From NCBI GenBank assembly GCA_003164305.1, contig PLSZ01000120.1, positions 1 through 11,954 of the forward strand: 11,954 bases of DNA. The letters run 5' to 3'. The first letter of the stretch is position 1, and the number at the start of each line of letters is the position of its first letter. The notes beneath the pieces were generated by a model. That model saw only the letters and a program-made list of their open reading frames with translations, searched no databases and had not been told where the DNA came from. This document shows, piece after piece, positions 1 through 7,015 of this stretch. A program made the translations under genes and the position numbers. The stretch comes from Acetobacteraceae bacterium. GTDB taxonomy: Bacteria; Pseudomonadota; Alphaproteobacteria; Acetobacterales; Acetobacteraceae.

Positions 1-1
1 G

Positions 2-133
2 GTTCAACGGGCCATCGAAACCGTCCAAAAGGCGGCCAAGACAGGCAAGATCGGCGACGGCAAGATTTTTGTGCTTGATGTGGAACGAGCCATGCGGATC
101 CGTACTGGTGAAACCGACTCAGCCGCTCTCTGA
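2..133 (+). CDS. glnK: P-II nitrogen regulatory protein (GlnK/GlnB family), 3' end only
   Basis: This is the C-terminal 43 codons of a P-II signal protein; the 5' part lies outside the window. The visible residues include KTGKIGDGKIFV followed by DVERAMRIRTGETDSAAL, the family's C-terminal signature covering the TGKIGDGKI nucleotide-binding loop and the RIRTGE end. P-II proteins are trimeric sensors of 2-oxoglutarate and ATP/ADP. In its unmodified form GlnK binds AmtB at the membrane and blocks ammonium entry. The uridylylated T-loop tyrosine is not in the window, so its presence cannot be checked. Placement directly before amtB on the same strand, 118 bases apart, favours GlnK over GlnB, but sequence alone does not separate the two paralogues here. 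Any nitrogen-regulated promoter would lie upstream of the window. Confidence 0.93.
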   Translation, partial: VQRAIETVQKAAKTGKIGDGKIFVLDVERAMRIRTGETDSAAL

Positions 134-136
134 CCA

Positions 137-175
137 GAAACACCGGGACCTGAAACACCGGGACCTGAAACCTGG
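137..175 (+). repeat. 15-bp tandem direct repeat in the glnK-amtB spacer
   Basis: The unit GAAACACCGGGACCT occurs twice in perfect tandem (137-151 and 152-166). It is followed by a partial third copy starting GAAAC at 167 that then diverges (GAAACCTGG). It begins 3 bases after the glnK stop codon. There is no long dyad in it, so it does not look like a terminator. Its function is unknown; replication slippage in a non-coding spacer is the simplest origin. Confidence 0.85.
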
Positions 176-246
176 CCAACGCGGCGCATGGCCCCAGAAA
201 AACTGGTTCGACCACGGCACTACCTGAAAATAAACAAGGGAAACTG

Positions 247-255
247 ATGCGATGA
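247..255 (+). promoter_or_regulatory. Minimal M-R-stop ORF overlapping the amtB start codon
   Basis: The sequence reads AAGGG (236-240), then ATG CGA TGA (247-255), with the amtB ATG at 252-254 inside it. The Shine-Dalgarno-like AAGGG is 6 bases from the ATG at 247 but 11 bases from the amtB ATG, so it is better placed for the two-codon ORF than for amtB. The stop codon of the mini-ORF overlaps the amtB start as ATGA, an arrangement that permits termination-reinitiation. Whether ribosomes use the ATG at 247 is inference; it may be fortuitous. Confidence 0.4.
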
Positions 256-1616
256 CCCGACCCCGTCTGAGCTGGGGCCTGACTGCCCTGTTGACCACCA
301 TGGTGGTGGCCATGCCCGCGTTCGCGGATGATGCGCCACCGAAAATCGATTCCGGCGATACCGCCTGGATGCTGGCCAGCACCGCGCTGGTGCTGTTGAT
401 GACCATTCCCGGACTGGCGCTGTTCTATGCCGGGATGGTGCGCAAGAAGAACATTCTGGCGACCATGATGCAGTCGTTCACCATCTGCTGCATCGTCACG
501 ATCGTCTGGATGGTGGCCGGTTACAGCATCGCCTTCACCACCGGCAACGCGTTCATGGGCGACTTCTCGCGCATCATGTTGCACGGCATCGCCGATCACA
601 TCGTGAAAGGCAACGACACGCAGGCCTTCGTGCTGGCCTCCGGCATCAAGGACGTGGCCGACATGGCCACGACAATCCCCGAGACCGTCTACATGATGTT
701 CCAAATGACCTTCGCGATCATTACGCCCGCGCTGATCGCCGGAGCCTTCGCCGACCGCATGAAGTTCTCCGCCATGTGTGTGTTCATGGCGCTGTGGTCG
801 CTGCTGGTGTACTCGCCGGTAGCGCACATGGTTTGGGCGCCGTCAGGTTACTGGTCGCAGGCGGGCGTATTGGACTTCGCTGGCGGCACCGTCGTGCACA
901 TCAACGCCGGCGTCGCCGGTTTGGTCTGCGCGCTGGTACTGGGCAAGCGGAGTGGTTACGGGACCGTTAACATGGCGCCGTACAACCTGGCTTACGCGGT
1001 CATCGGGGCGTCGCTGCTGTGGGTTGGCTGGTTCGGGTTCAACGCCGGTTCCGCCGTCGCGGCGAACGGGCGTGCCGGCATGGCCATGACGGTCACCCAG
1101 ATCGCCACCGCCGCGGCCGCTTTGGGCTGGATGTTCGCGGAATGGATCGCCAAGGGCAAACCCTCGGTGCTCGGCGCGGTATCCGGCGCCGTTGCTGGTC
1201 TGGTGGCCATCACCCCGGCTTCTGGCTTCGTGCTGCCCGGTGGCGCCCTGATCATCGGGGTCGCGGCCGGCGTGATTTGCTTCTGGTCGGCCACCAGCCT
1301 GAAGCACATGCTCGGCTACGACGACAGCCTGGACGCGTTTGGCGTGCACGGCATCGGCGGCATCGTCGGTGCGTTGCTGACAGGTGTCTTCGCTTACGGT
1401 CCGTTGTCCGCGACGGACGCCTCGCCGGACGGCAGCCCAGGGGGGATGTCGCAGTTCATATTGCAGTGCGAAGGGGTGGCATCGACGATCGTCATCTCCG
1501 GTGTTGGGACGTTTGTTCTGCTGATGATCGTCAAGGCGATCTTCGGCCTGCGGGTGAACGAAGAAGAGGAACGCGAGGGGCTGGACCTGGTGCTGCACGG
1601 CGAACAAGTGTTCTGA
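252..1616 (+). CDS. amtB: Ammonium transporter AmtB
   Basis: This 454-residue inner-membrane channel protein of the Amt/MEP/Rh family conducts ammonium as a trimer and is gated by GlnK. Residues 1-25 form a cleavable signal peptide ending MPAFA, as in other AmtB proteins. The segment GLALFYAGMVRKKN (54-67) is the family signature. The twin pore histidines are H216 (GGTVVHINAG) and H366 (DAFGVHGIGG). D208, W195, F263 and S267 occupy the positions of E. coli D160, W148, F215 and S219. Eleven hydrophobic segments follow the signal peptide, and the tail RVNEEEEREGLDLVLHGE is the cytoplasmic region that contacts GlnK. All key residues are present, so it should be functional. The ATG at 252 is the first in frame after an upstream stop at 231-233. 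It is preceded by glnK, the usual operon partner, and followed by an intrinsic terminator. Confidence 0.97.
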   Translation: MTRPRLSWGLTALLTTMVVAMPAFADDAPPKIDSGDTAWMLASTALVLLMTIPGLALFYAGMVRKKNILATMMQSFTICCIVTIVWMVAGYSIAFTTGNAFMGDFSRIMLHGIADHIVKGNDTQAFVLASGIKDVADMATTIPETVYMMFQMTFAIITPALIAGAFADRMKFSAMCVFMALWSLLVYSPVAHMVWAPSGYWSQAGVLDFAGGTVVHINAGVAGLVCALVLGKRSGYGTVNMAPYNLAYAVIGASLLWVGWFGFNAGSAVAANGRAGMAMTVTQIATAAAALGWMFAEWIAKGKPSVLGAVSGAVAGLVAITPASGFVLPGGALIIGVAAGVICFWSATSLKHMLGYDDSLDAFGVHGIGGIVGALLTGVFAYGPLSATDASPDGSPGGMSQFILQCEGVASTIVISGVGTFVLLMIVKAIFGLRVNEEEEREGLDLVLHGEQVF

Positions 1617-1641
1617 CCGTTCGTTACGCGTGATTTTCGAC

Positions 1642-1676
1642 ACGGGCCGGACGGCGACGTCCGGCCCGTTTGTTTT
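1642..1676 (+). terminator. Rho-independent terminator after amtB
   Basis: A perfect 12-bp stem is formed by ACGGGCCGGACG (1642-1653) and CGTCCGGCCCGT (1658-1669), closed by a GCGA tetraloop of the GNRA type. On the + strand it is followed by a T-rich run, TTGTTTT (1670-1676). It starts 25 bases after the amtB stop and lies between two convergent genes. On the - strand the stem is followed by GTCGAAAAT rather than a T-tract, so it is a good terminator for amtB and a weaker candidate for the operon arriving from the right. Confidence 0.9.
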
Positions 1677-1682
1677 CGCGAA

Positions 1683-2444
1683 TTACAGGGTCAGGCCGCC
1701 ATCGACGGTGATCGTCTGGCCGGTGACCATCGCAGCGCCAAAGCCCAGAAACAGAATGACCTCGGCCAGGTCGTCCGGTTGGCAGCGCCGCTTCAGCAAC
1801 GCGCGCTCGATCGATAGTTGCCGTTCCTGATTGGTCCACTCCACCATCCAGGAACTGTCGACCGCGCCGGGCGCGATGGCGTTGACCCGCACGTTGGGCC
1901 CCAGAGCGCGCGCCAGGTTCTGCGTCAGGCTGACCACGCCCGCTTTCGTCGCGCCGTAAGCGAGGCTGCTGCCGGCGCGCCCAAGGCCGGCGATCGAGGC
2001 GGTGTTGACGATGGCGCCATGCGACTCGGTCAGCGCGGGTGCGGCGGCCTTGGCACAGCGAAATACGCCCAGAAGGTTGACGCTGAGCAGCAGGTTCCAC
2101 AGGTCCTCGGTGATCAGGTCGAGTTCCGGCGGGGCGATACGGCGGTTGGTGCCGGGCGTGCCGGCGTTGTTTACCAGCAGGTCGAGGCGGCCAAGATCAG
2201 ACACGGCTTTAAGCACCATCTTCTCAGCGTCGCCGGCGTCGCCCACGCTGCCCGGGGCCATGATCGCCTTGCCACCGTCATCGATCAGTTTGTTGACGGC
2301 CTCGGGCCCACGCGGGTCGTCGGCGAGGAAATTAATCGCCACAGTGGCACCGAATTTCGCCAGCATGCGCGCGGTCGCGAAACCGATGCCGGACGCGCCG
2401 CCTGTCACCAAAGCGGTTTTGCCGGCGAGGTCGTAGGAGATCAT
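1683..2444 (-). CDS. Short-chain dehydrogenase/reductase (SDR), classical type
   Basis: A 253-residue NAD(P)-dependent oxidoreductase with a Rossmann fold. The cofactor motif TGGASGIG is at residues 14-21 and NNAG at 92-95. The catalytic tetrad is complete: N123, S150, Y163 and K167 (YGATK). The ending MVTGQTITVDGGLTL matches the classical FabG-like C-terminus. The length is normal for the family. The start at 2444 is chosen because AAAGGAA sits 5 bases upstream; an in-frame ATG at 2471 would add nine residues not expected for the family and would lose that site. It is the last gene of a probable four-gene operon, 51 bases after the 3-hydroxyacyl-CoA dehydrogenase family gene. Its substrate cannot be read from the sequence; a hydroxyacyl-CoA or a secondary alcohol would fit the neighbours. 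FabG itself is unlikely because no fatty-acid synthesis genes are nearby. Confidence 0.9.
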   Translation of the reverse strand: MISYDLAGKTALVTGGASGIGFATARMLAKFGATVAINFLADDPRGPEAVNKLIDDGGKAIMAPGSVGDAGDAEKMVLKAVSDLGRLDLLVNNAGTPGTNRRIAPPELDLITEDLWNLLLSVNLLGVFRCAKAAAPALTESHGAIVNTASIAGLGRAGSSLAYGATKAGVVSLTQNLARALGPNVRVNAIAPGAVDSSWMVEWTNQERQLSIERALLKRRCQPDDLAEVILFLGFGAAMVTGQTITVDGGLTL

Positions 2445-2449
2445 GGGCG

Positions 2450-2456
2450 TTCCTTT
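2450..2456 (-). promoter_or_regulatory. Ribosome binding site deciding the SDR start
   Basis: Read on the - strand this is AAAGGAA, five bases before the ATG at 2444. It selects that codon over the in-frame ATG at 2471. Confidence 0.75.
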
Positions 2457-2495
2457 CGTTGCTTGTCCCATTCGGAGCGGGTGCCCCGCGGTGCG

Positions 2496-3446
2496 TCACC
2501 TGCCCTGCATCGGACCGATTTTGCGCAGCGCCTGCTTCAAGGCCAACAGTTTTCTGTCGCGTTCACGGAACAATTCCTCGGGAGTGTGGTCGCCCCAATC
2601 GAAATAGCCCTTGCCGGCCATCACGCCGGTGCGGCCTTCGTCGATCAGTTTATCCAATGTTTCGCTGCGTTCGCGCGGTACCGGCGGCGTGTAGGAGCGG
2701 TTTTTCATGCCTTGTTGCAGCAGCGGCAAACCGGTGAAGTCCGCTTTCGCCATGATCCCCAGGATCGGCATGCGCAACGCGATGCCATGGATCACGGAAT
2801 CATCGATGTCCTTAGGGGTCACCAGTCCCTCATCGAGCATCCGTTGCACTTCCAGTCCCATCGCGGCCTGCAGACGATTGGCGACATAGCCTTGCACCAT
2901 TTGTTTGAACACGACAGGCGCCTTGCCCATCGCCGCCACCATATCCCTCACCGTTTCGATCGCCGTCATCTCGGTCCCCGGTCCTGGGCATAAGTCCACC
3001 AAATCGCACAGATAGGGCGGCGTGTACCAGTGCGCGATGATGGTGCGCTTTTGCAAGGCATCGGGTACTAGCGGGAAGATATCGAGGTTGCTGGTGTTGC
3101 TGGCCAGAATAGCAGTTGGTTCCATCAACGCTTCAAGTTGCTGATACAGCGCGCGCTTGACGTCGGAGCGTTCCAGGACCGCCTCGATCACCACGGCGGC
3201 GCCTTTGACAGTCTGCTCCAATGATGATTCACAACGCACCGCTGCGGACAAACGTTGGCGATCCCAACTGACATCGACCTCTCCCGCCTCGGACAGCGTG
3301 GCGAGCGCGGTCGCCATCAGCCCAGGAGCGCGGGCAAGAGTGCCTGGATTGGTATCGGTGAGGCGAACCTGGTGCCCGCCAAGCGCGAACACCAGCGCGA
3401 GCGCGTGACCCATCAGACCCGCGCCGACCACGGCGATTTCGGTCAT
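2496..3446 (-). CDS. 3-hydroxyacyl-CoA dehydrogenase family protein (NAD-dependent)
   Basis: A 316-residue protein with the two-domain 3HCDH layout. An N-terminal NAD-binding Rossmann fold carries VVGAGLMGHALA at 6-17, and D31 probably contacts the NAD ribose. It is followed by SNTSNL (116-121) and a C-terminal helical domain from about residue 186 that contains N190. The family oxidises L-3-hydroxyacyl-CoA to 3-oxoacyl-CoA. The active-site segment is unusual: residues 139-151 read HWYTPPYLCDLVD, where the family norm is H-F-x-N-P ending V-E. The catalytic histidine is kept (H139), but the partner glutamate is aspartate (D151) and the conserved asparagine is threonine (T142). The enzyme may therefore act on a different substrate, such as a free hydroxy acid as in the lambda-crystallin/gulonate dehydrogenase branch. 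The gene starts 3 bases after the stop of the ThDP enzyme gene, so the two are very probably co-translated. Confidence 0.88.
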   Translation of the reverse strand: MTEIAVVGAGLMGHALALVFALGGHQVRLTDTNPGTLARAPGLMATALATLSEAGEVDVSWDRQRLSAAVRCESSLEQTVKGAAVVIEAVLERSDVKRALYQQLEALMEPTAILASNTSNLDIFPLVPDALQKRTIIAHWYTPPYLCDLVDLCPGPGTEMTAIETVRDMVAAMGKAPVVFKQMVQGYVANRLQAAMGLEVQRMLDEGLVTPKDIDDSVIHGIALRMPILGIMAKADFTGLPLLQQGMKNRSYTPPVPRERSETLDKLIDEGRTGVMAGKGYFDWGDHTPEELFRERDRKLLALKQALRKIGPMQGR

Positions 3447-3449
3447 CTC

Positions 3450-5141
3450 TTAAACTCCCGCTGGTAGCCAGGGTTCCGGGGCACGGCAATCGATGTCGGT
3501 GGCGACATCGACGATTACGGTTTCATCCGATGCCAACGCATCCTTCAACGCCGCCTGAAGTTGCGAAGGATCCTCGACCCTGATGCCGCGCAGGCCAAAG
3601 ACGCGCGCGATGTCGGCGAAATTGGTTGGGCCGAAGCGCACCAGATCGCGTACGTCGCCCGGCTTGTTGCCTTGTTGCCGCTGGATATTTGGCCAGCCCT
3701 GGCCGAAGCCCGAGTTATTGTTGATCACCAGCACCACGGCGATGCCGCGCCGCTTCGCGGTTTCCAGTTCGGTCAGATGATAATAAATCGCGCCGTCGCC
3801 AGACCAGCAGATCACCTTGCGATGCGGCGCCGCGCATTTCGCACCGAGCGCGGCGGGGAACGACCATCCGAGCGAACCGGCCGCGCGCAAATACGTCTGG
3901 TCCTCGCCGTTCAGTTCGATCAGGGAACTGCTCCAGATGCTGGAGTATCCGGTGTCGGCGACAAGGATTCCGTCGGGTGGCAAGGCGCGGGTGATTTCGT
4001 CGCACAGGCGGTCGGGCCAGATCGGAATTGAGCCATTCGCGAGATGAGGCGCACGCTCCTGTCGCCAATCCGCCACGACGCCCGCGGCCCAATCGCCGAA
4101 CGCACGATCGCACGGGCTCGTGCCAAGCGCCGTGAGCAATCTTGTCAGGGTGGCTTTAGGATCGCCCATCAGGCCAAGCGTATTGGTGTAGGAGCGGCCC
4201 AGTTCGCGAGGATCGATGTCGATTTGCACACAGGGGGTATCGATCGCGGGGATGCGCCATGTATGGGTGACCTGATCGCCGGTGCGACAGCCGACGAATA
4301 GCACGAGTTCAGCCGCGTGCACGATCTTATTGGTTGGCGGCGCCGCGTAGTTTCCGGCGCAACCAATAGACAGACGGTGCCGGGTCGGAATGACGCCGCG
4401 GCCACCGAGCGAGGTCGCGACTGGCGCGTGCAACGCCTCCGCCAGCGCCAGCAGTTCTTTGCCGGCGCCGGATTGCGCGGCGCCGGTGCCGGCGACGATG
4501 GCGATTTTCTTCGCCGCGCGTAACGTCGCGGCCGCGGCCTCGATGTCACTGTCGGATGGCGCGGGCCGGTGCGGCGGCATCGAGAGTTGGAAGGATGGTT
4601 CGGCGATCGGAGCGTCCGCGACCATGCCGGTTTCGATCACCTCAGCCTGCAACCCGTTGAGGTCGAGGTGCGCCGGACCGGGCGCGCCGGTCATGGACTC
4701 GCGCCAGGCGTGCCGCATCAGGCGCGGCAAGTCGGCGGCGCTGTCCACGAAGGCGGAGAATTTCGTTACCGAGGAGAACATCGGCTGATGCGGAATTTCC
4801 TGATACGCATTGCGATGTTGCATCGACGGCTGCTTGCGTCCGGTGAACGCGATGACCGGCGTGTTGGCCAGATACGCGTCCTGCAGGCCCGATGCGAGAT
4901 TTGCCGCGCCAACCGATTGCGCGAAACACACCGCCGGACGTCCGGCGATGCGGGCGTAGCCGTCCGCCATGTAAGCGACCGCCTTTTCGCTGTGACCGAG
5001 CACGCGGGTGACGCCCAAAGTGCCAAGTTCGATCAGCGTGCGCCGCAGTACAGCGTCGATGAAAAACACATGCGTGGTCCCATTCGCGGCCAGGCTGCGC
5101 GCGAAGAACTCCGCGCCGGTGATCGGCTCGGTTCCGGCCAT
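3450..5141 (-). CDS. Thiamine-diphosphate-dependent enzyme, acetolactate synthase/benzoylformate decarboxylase-like, substrate unknown
   Basis: A 563-residue protein with the three-domain ThDP fold. The N-terminal pyrimidine-binding domain (about 5-175) has HSEKAVAYMADGYAR at 50-64, where E52 is the glutamate that activates the cofactor. The central domain spans about 195-345, and the C-terminal pyrophosphate domain carries the metal/ThDP motif GDG (448-450) through NNN (474-476). The usual acetolactate synthase SGPG segment reads QSVG (75-78), which argues against true acetolactate synthase (IlvB); no small subunit gene is adjacent. Such enzymes cleave or join the bond next to a 2-oxo carbon. 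The start at 5141 is supported by GGAGGGAA five bases upstream; a start at 5231 would run into the preceding gene. It lies second in the operon, 35 bases after the amidohydrolase and 3 bases before the 3HCDH-family gene. The reaction cannot be assigned further. Confidence 0.88.
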   Translation of the reverse strand: MAGTEPITGAEFFARSLAANGTTHVFFIDAVLRRTLIELGTLGVTRVLGHSEKAVAYMADGYARIAGRPAVCFAQSVGAANLASGLQDAYLANTPVIAFTGRKQPSMQHRNAYQEIPHQPMFSSVTKFSAFVDSAADLPRLMRHAWRESMTGAPGPAHLDLNGLQAEVIETGMVADAPIAEPSFQLSMPPHRPAPSDSDIEAAAATLRAAKKIAIVAGTGAAQSGAGKELLALAEALHAPVATSLGGRGVIPTRHRLSIGCAGNYAAPPTNKIVHAAELVLFVGCRTGDQVTHTWRIPAIDTPCVQIDIDPRELGRSYTNTLGLMGDPKATLTRLLTALGTSPCDRAFGDWAAGVVADWRQERAPHLANGSIPIWPDRLCDEITRALPPDGILVADTGYSSIWSSSLIELNGEDQTYLRAAGSLGWSFPAALGAKCAAPHRKVICWSGDGAIYYHLTELETAKRRGIAVVLVINNNSGFGQGWPNIQRQQGNKPGDVRDLVRFGPTNFADIARVFGLRGIRVEDPSQLQAALKDALASDETVIVDVATDIDCRAPEPWLPAGV

Positions 5142-5146
5142 GTTCG

Positions 5147-5154
5147 TTCCCTCC
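5147..5154 (-). promoter_or_regulatory. Strong ribosome binding site for the ThDP enzyme gene
   Basis: On the - strand this reads GGAGGGAA, five bases before the ATG at 5141. It fixes that codon as the start, so the open frame upstream to 5231 is not coding. Confidence 0.8.
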
Positions 5155-5176
5155 GTCGGATTGTCCCGCCGGTTTA

Positions 5177-5938
5177 TCAGGCAAGCCGAGGCAATGCCAT
5201 CGTGAGCAGCCGGGCGAACCGATCGGCCCATGCGGCCTGGCCTTCGGGCGAGGTGATCAGATCCTGGCGGATTTCGATCTCAACGTGTTCCAATCCGCGG
5301 CGCTCGGCGTGATATGGAATGCTGTAGTCGCTGTCTTCGGTCAGCGCGTAAGGCGCGTTTTCGCCGACGGTCAGGTCGCCTTCCGCGCGAAGCAGGTCCA
5401 GCATGATTTCCGCCAGCTTGGTTTTGCGGAAATACAGCACGCCAACCTCCATGGCGCGGGATTCGCCTTTGAATGTGGGCGTGAAACTGTGCATCGCGAC
5501 CAGCACGCCGCGCTGGCCGGCGGCGGCACGCGCGTCGAGCAGTTGTTCGATCCGGTTATGGAATGGTTGAAAGATTTCGCTGACGCGAGCGGCGCGATCT
5601 TCGTCGCTCAGGTTGACGTTGCCGGGGATTTCGGTGTGTTCGCTGATCGCCGGGATCGCCGAGGGCCACGACGGATCGCGGTTGCAGTCGATCACGAGGC
5701 GAGAATAAGTTTGCAGCACAGCAGTGGCATCCAGCGCCACTGACAGGCGTTCGGTCACCGCGGCGATGCCGATGTCGCAGGCAATGTGCCGTTCCAACTC
5801 GGCCGCGGAAACACCCAGCTCTGCCAGACGCCGTGGGATCAGCTTCCCCGCATGATCCGCTGTCAGAACAAAATCCGAGGCGCCGCTCGCGCGTGTCACC
5901 CGCACCGGACCGGGTTCGTCGGGTGCCAGCAAAGTCAT
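5177..5938 (-). CDS. N-formylglutamate amidohydrolase family protein
   Basis: A 253-residue cytoplasmic hydrolase of the FGase family (Pfam FGase, PF05013). Characteristic segments are LTADHAGK (25-32), CDIGI (54-58), SRLVIDCNRDP (79-89), AMHSFTP (148-154) and HVEIEIRQDLI (218-228). These supply the acidic residues and histidines expected for metal binding and catalysis. The named activity hydrolyses N-formyl-L-glutamate to glutamate and formate as the last step of histidine degradation (HutG). No other hut gene is present here, and many family members have untested substrates, so only the family is called. It is the first gene of the leftward operon. Its ATG has GGAG nearby upstream (CGGAGATCCAAG before ATG), and it diverges from the quinone oxidoreductase gene across 75 bases. 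An N-acyl or N-formyl amide intermediate would be consistent, but that is inference. Confidence 0.88.
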   Translation of the reverse strand: MTLLAPDEPGPVRVTRASGASDFVLTADHAGKLIPRRLAELGVSAAELERHIACDIGIAAVTERLSVALDATAVLQTYSRLVIDCNRDPSWPSAIPAISEHTEIPGNVNLSDEDRAARVSEIFQPFHNRIEQLLDARAAAGQRGVLVAMHSFTPTFKGESRAMEVGVLYFRKTKLAEIMLDLLRAEGDLTVGENAPYALTEDSDYSIPYHAERRGLEHVEIEIRQDLITSPEGQAAWADRFARLLTMALPRLA

Positions 5939-6013
5939 CTTGGATCTCCGTCAGGTGGCCGGAATGGCGATTTCAGCCTAAACCGCGTTCCCAGACATTG
6001 AAAGGAACCGGCG
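5939..6013. promoter_or_regulatory. Divergent intergenic region with start signals for both directions
   Basis: These 75 bases separate the starts of the leftward amidohydrolase operon and the rightward quinone oxidoreductase gene. The GGAG site of the former and AAAGGA (6001-6006) of the latter are visible. Promoters for both should lie here or extend into the flanking genes, but no convincing -35/-10 pair or operator dyad was seen. Confidence 0.5.
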
Positions 6014-7015
6014 ATGGTACCGCCAGCCCAGATGCGACAGATCGAGATGGACGGCACCGGCGCGCCCGAGGTCATGAAGACCGGCACCGGCCCGCTGCCC
6101 GTGCCGAAGCCGGATGAAGTGCTGATCCGGGTGCTCGCGGCGGGCGTCAACCGCCCGGATATCGCGCAACGGCAGGGCTCCTACCCGCCGCCACCGGGCG
6201 CGTCGCCTTTGCTGGGACTGGAGGTCTCGGGCGAAGTGGTCGCGGCCGGGGATGCGGTCACGGGCTGGAAAATCGGCGATCGCGTCTGCGCGCTGACCAA
6301 CGGCGGCGGCTATGCCGAATATTGCACCGCGCCGGCGCCGCAATGCCTGCCGTGGCCGACGGGATACGACGCTGTCCGCGCCGCCGCCTTGCCGGAAACG
6401 TATTTCACCGTGTGGGCTAATCTGTTTCAGGCGGGACGTCTGGCGAAAGGGGAAAGAGCCCTGATCCACGGTGGCACCAGCGGCATTGGCGTGACCGCGA
6501 TTCAATTGGCGCGTGAATTCGGTGCCACGGTTTACGCGACGGCGGGCTCGGCGGCAAAATGTGACGCCTGCGTGCGGTTGGGCTGCGACGCGGCGATCGA
6601 TTATCATACCGAAGACTTCGCCGCGCGCATCAAGGACCTGACCGGCGGGCGCGGCGTCGATGTCATCCTGGACATGGTCGGCGGCCCATACGCGGCGCGG
6701 AACATCCGCTCGCTGGGGATGGACGGACGGTTGGTGCTGATCGCGTTTCTCGGTGGTTCGAAAGTCGAGAATTTCGACTTTGTCCAGGTCATGGTGCGCC
6801 GGCTGACAATCACCGGCTCCACCATGCGGCCGCGGACCACGGCGCAGAAAGGCAGGATCGCGGCTGAACTTCGGGAAAAAGTGTGGCCGGTGCTGGACGC
6901 GGGACGGTGCGGGCCGGTGATCAACGCGACGTTCCCGCTGGATAAGGTGGTGGAGGCCCATAGACTAATGGAATCGAGCCAGCATATCGGCAAGATCATG
7001 CTGACGGTCGGTTAA
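6014..7015 (+). CDS. NAD(P)H:quinone oxidoreductase, PIG3 family (zinc-free MDR superfamily)
   Basis: A 333-residue medium-chain reductase. The N-terminal GroES-like domain has [19 protein letters not shown] (44-62) and [10 protein letters not shown] (66-75), the signature of the PIG3/quinone oxidoreductase branch. The Rossmann domain carries [14 protein letters not shown] (153-166), the NADPH site. The zinc-binding cysteines of the alcohol dehydrogenases are absent, as expected for this branch. Members reduce quinones or other conjugated carbonyls, and some act on enoyl thioesters. AAAGGA lies 7 bases before the ATG, which favours 6014 over the in-frame ATG at 6032. The gene stands alone on the + strand between two leftward operons. 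Its last four bases (7012-7015) overlap the 3' end of the convergent cyclase gene. The physiological substrate is not deducible. Confidence 0.93.
   Translation: MVPPAQMRQIEMDGTGAPEVMKTGTGPLPVPKPDEVLIRVLAAGVNRPDIAQRQGSYPPPPGASPLLGLEVSGEVVAAGDAVTGWKIGDRVCALTNGGGYAEYCTAPAPQCLPWPTGYDAVRAAALPETYFTVWANLFQAGRLAKGERALIHGGTSGIGVTAIQLAREFGATVYATAGSAAKCDACVRLGCDAAIDYHTEDFAARIKDLTGGRGVDVILDMVGGPYAARNIRSLGMDGRLVLIAFLGGSKVENFDFVQVMVRRLTITGSTMRPRTTAQKGRIAAELREKVWPVLDAGRCGPVINATFPLDKVVEAHRLMESSQHIGKIMLTVG

Noticed and set aside
843..1643. Long 266-codon open frame antisense to amtB
   Set aside because: It lies wholly opposite a well-supported gene, has the arginine/histidine-rich look of a GC-rich shadow frame, and shows no recognisable domain.
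1642..1669. Bidirectional terminator serving both amtB and the leftward SDR operon
   Set aside because: Only the + strand side has a T-rich run. On the - strand the stem is followed by mixed sequence, so I call it for amtB only.
1818..2993. 391-codon + strand open frame opposite the SDR and 3HCDH-family genes
   Set aside because: It spans two convincing antisense genes and their junction, and its low-information, His/Arg-rich sequence has no domain signature.
5142..5231. N-terminal extension of the ThDP enzyme open frame
   Set aside because: It would overlap the end of the amidohydrolase gene, adds residues unlike the family, and the strong GGAGGGAA site points to the ATG at 5141.
5177..5938. 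hutG as part of a histidine-utilisation operon
   Set aside because: No hutH, hutU, hutI or hutC neighbour is visible; only the amidohydrolase family can be supported.
5978..6961. 327-codon - strand open frame opposite the quinone oxidoreductase
   Set aside because: The + strand gene has full family motifs and a ribosome site; the reverse frame is a compositional shadow.
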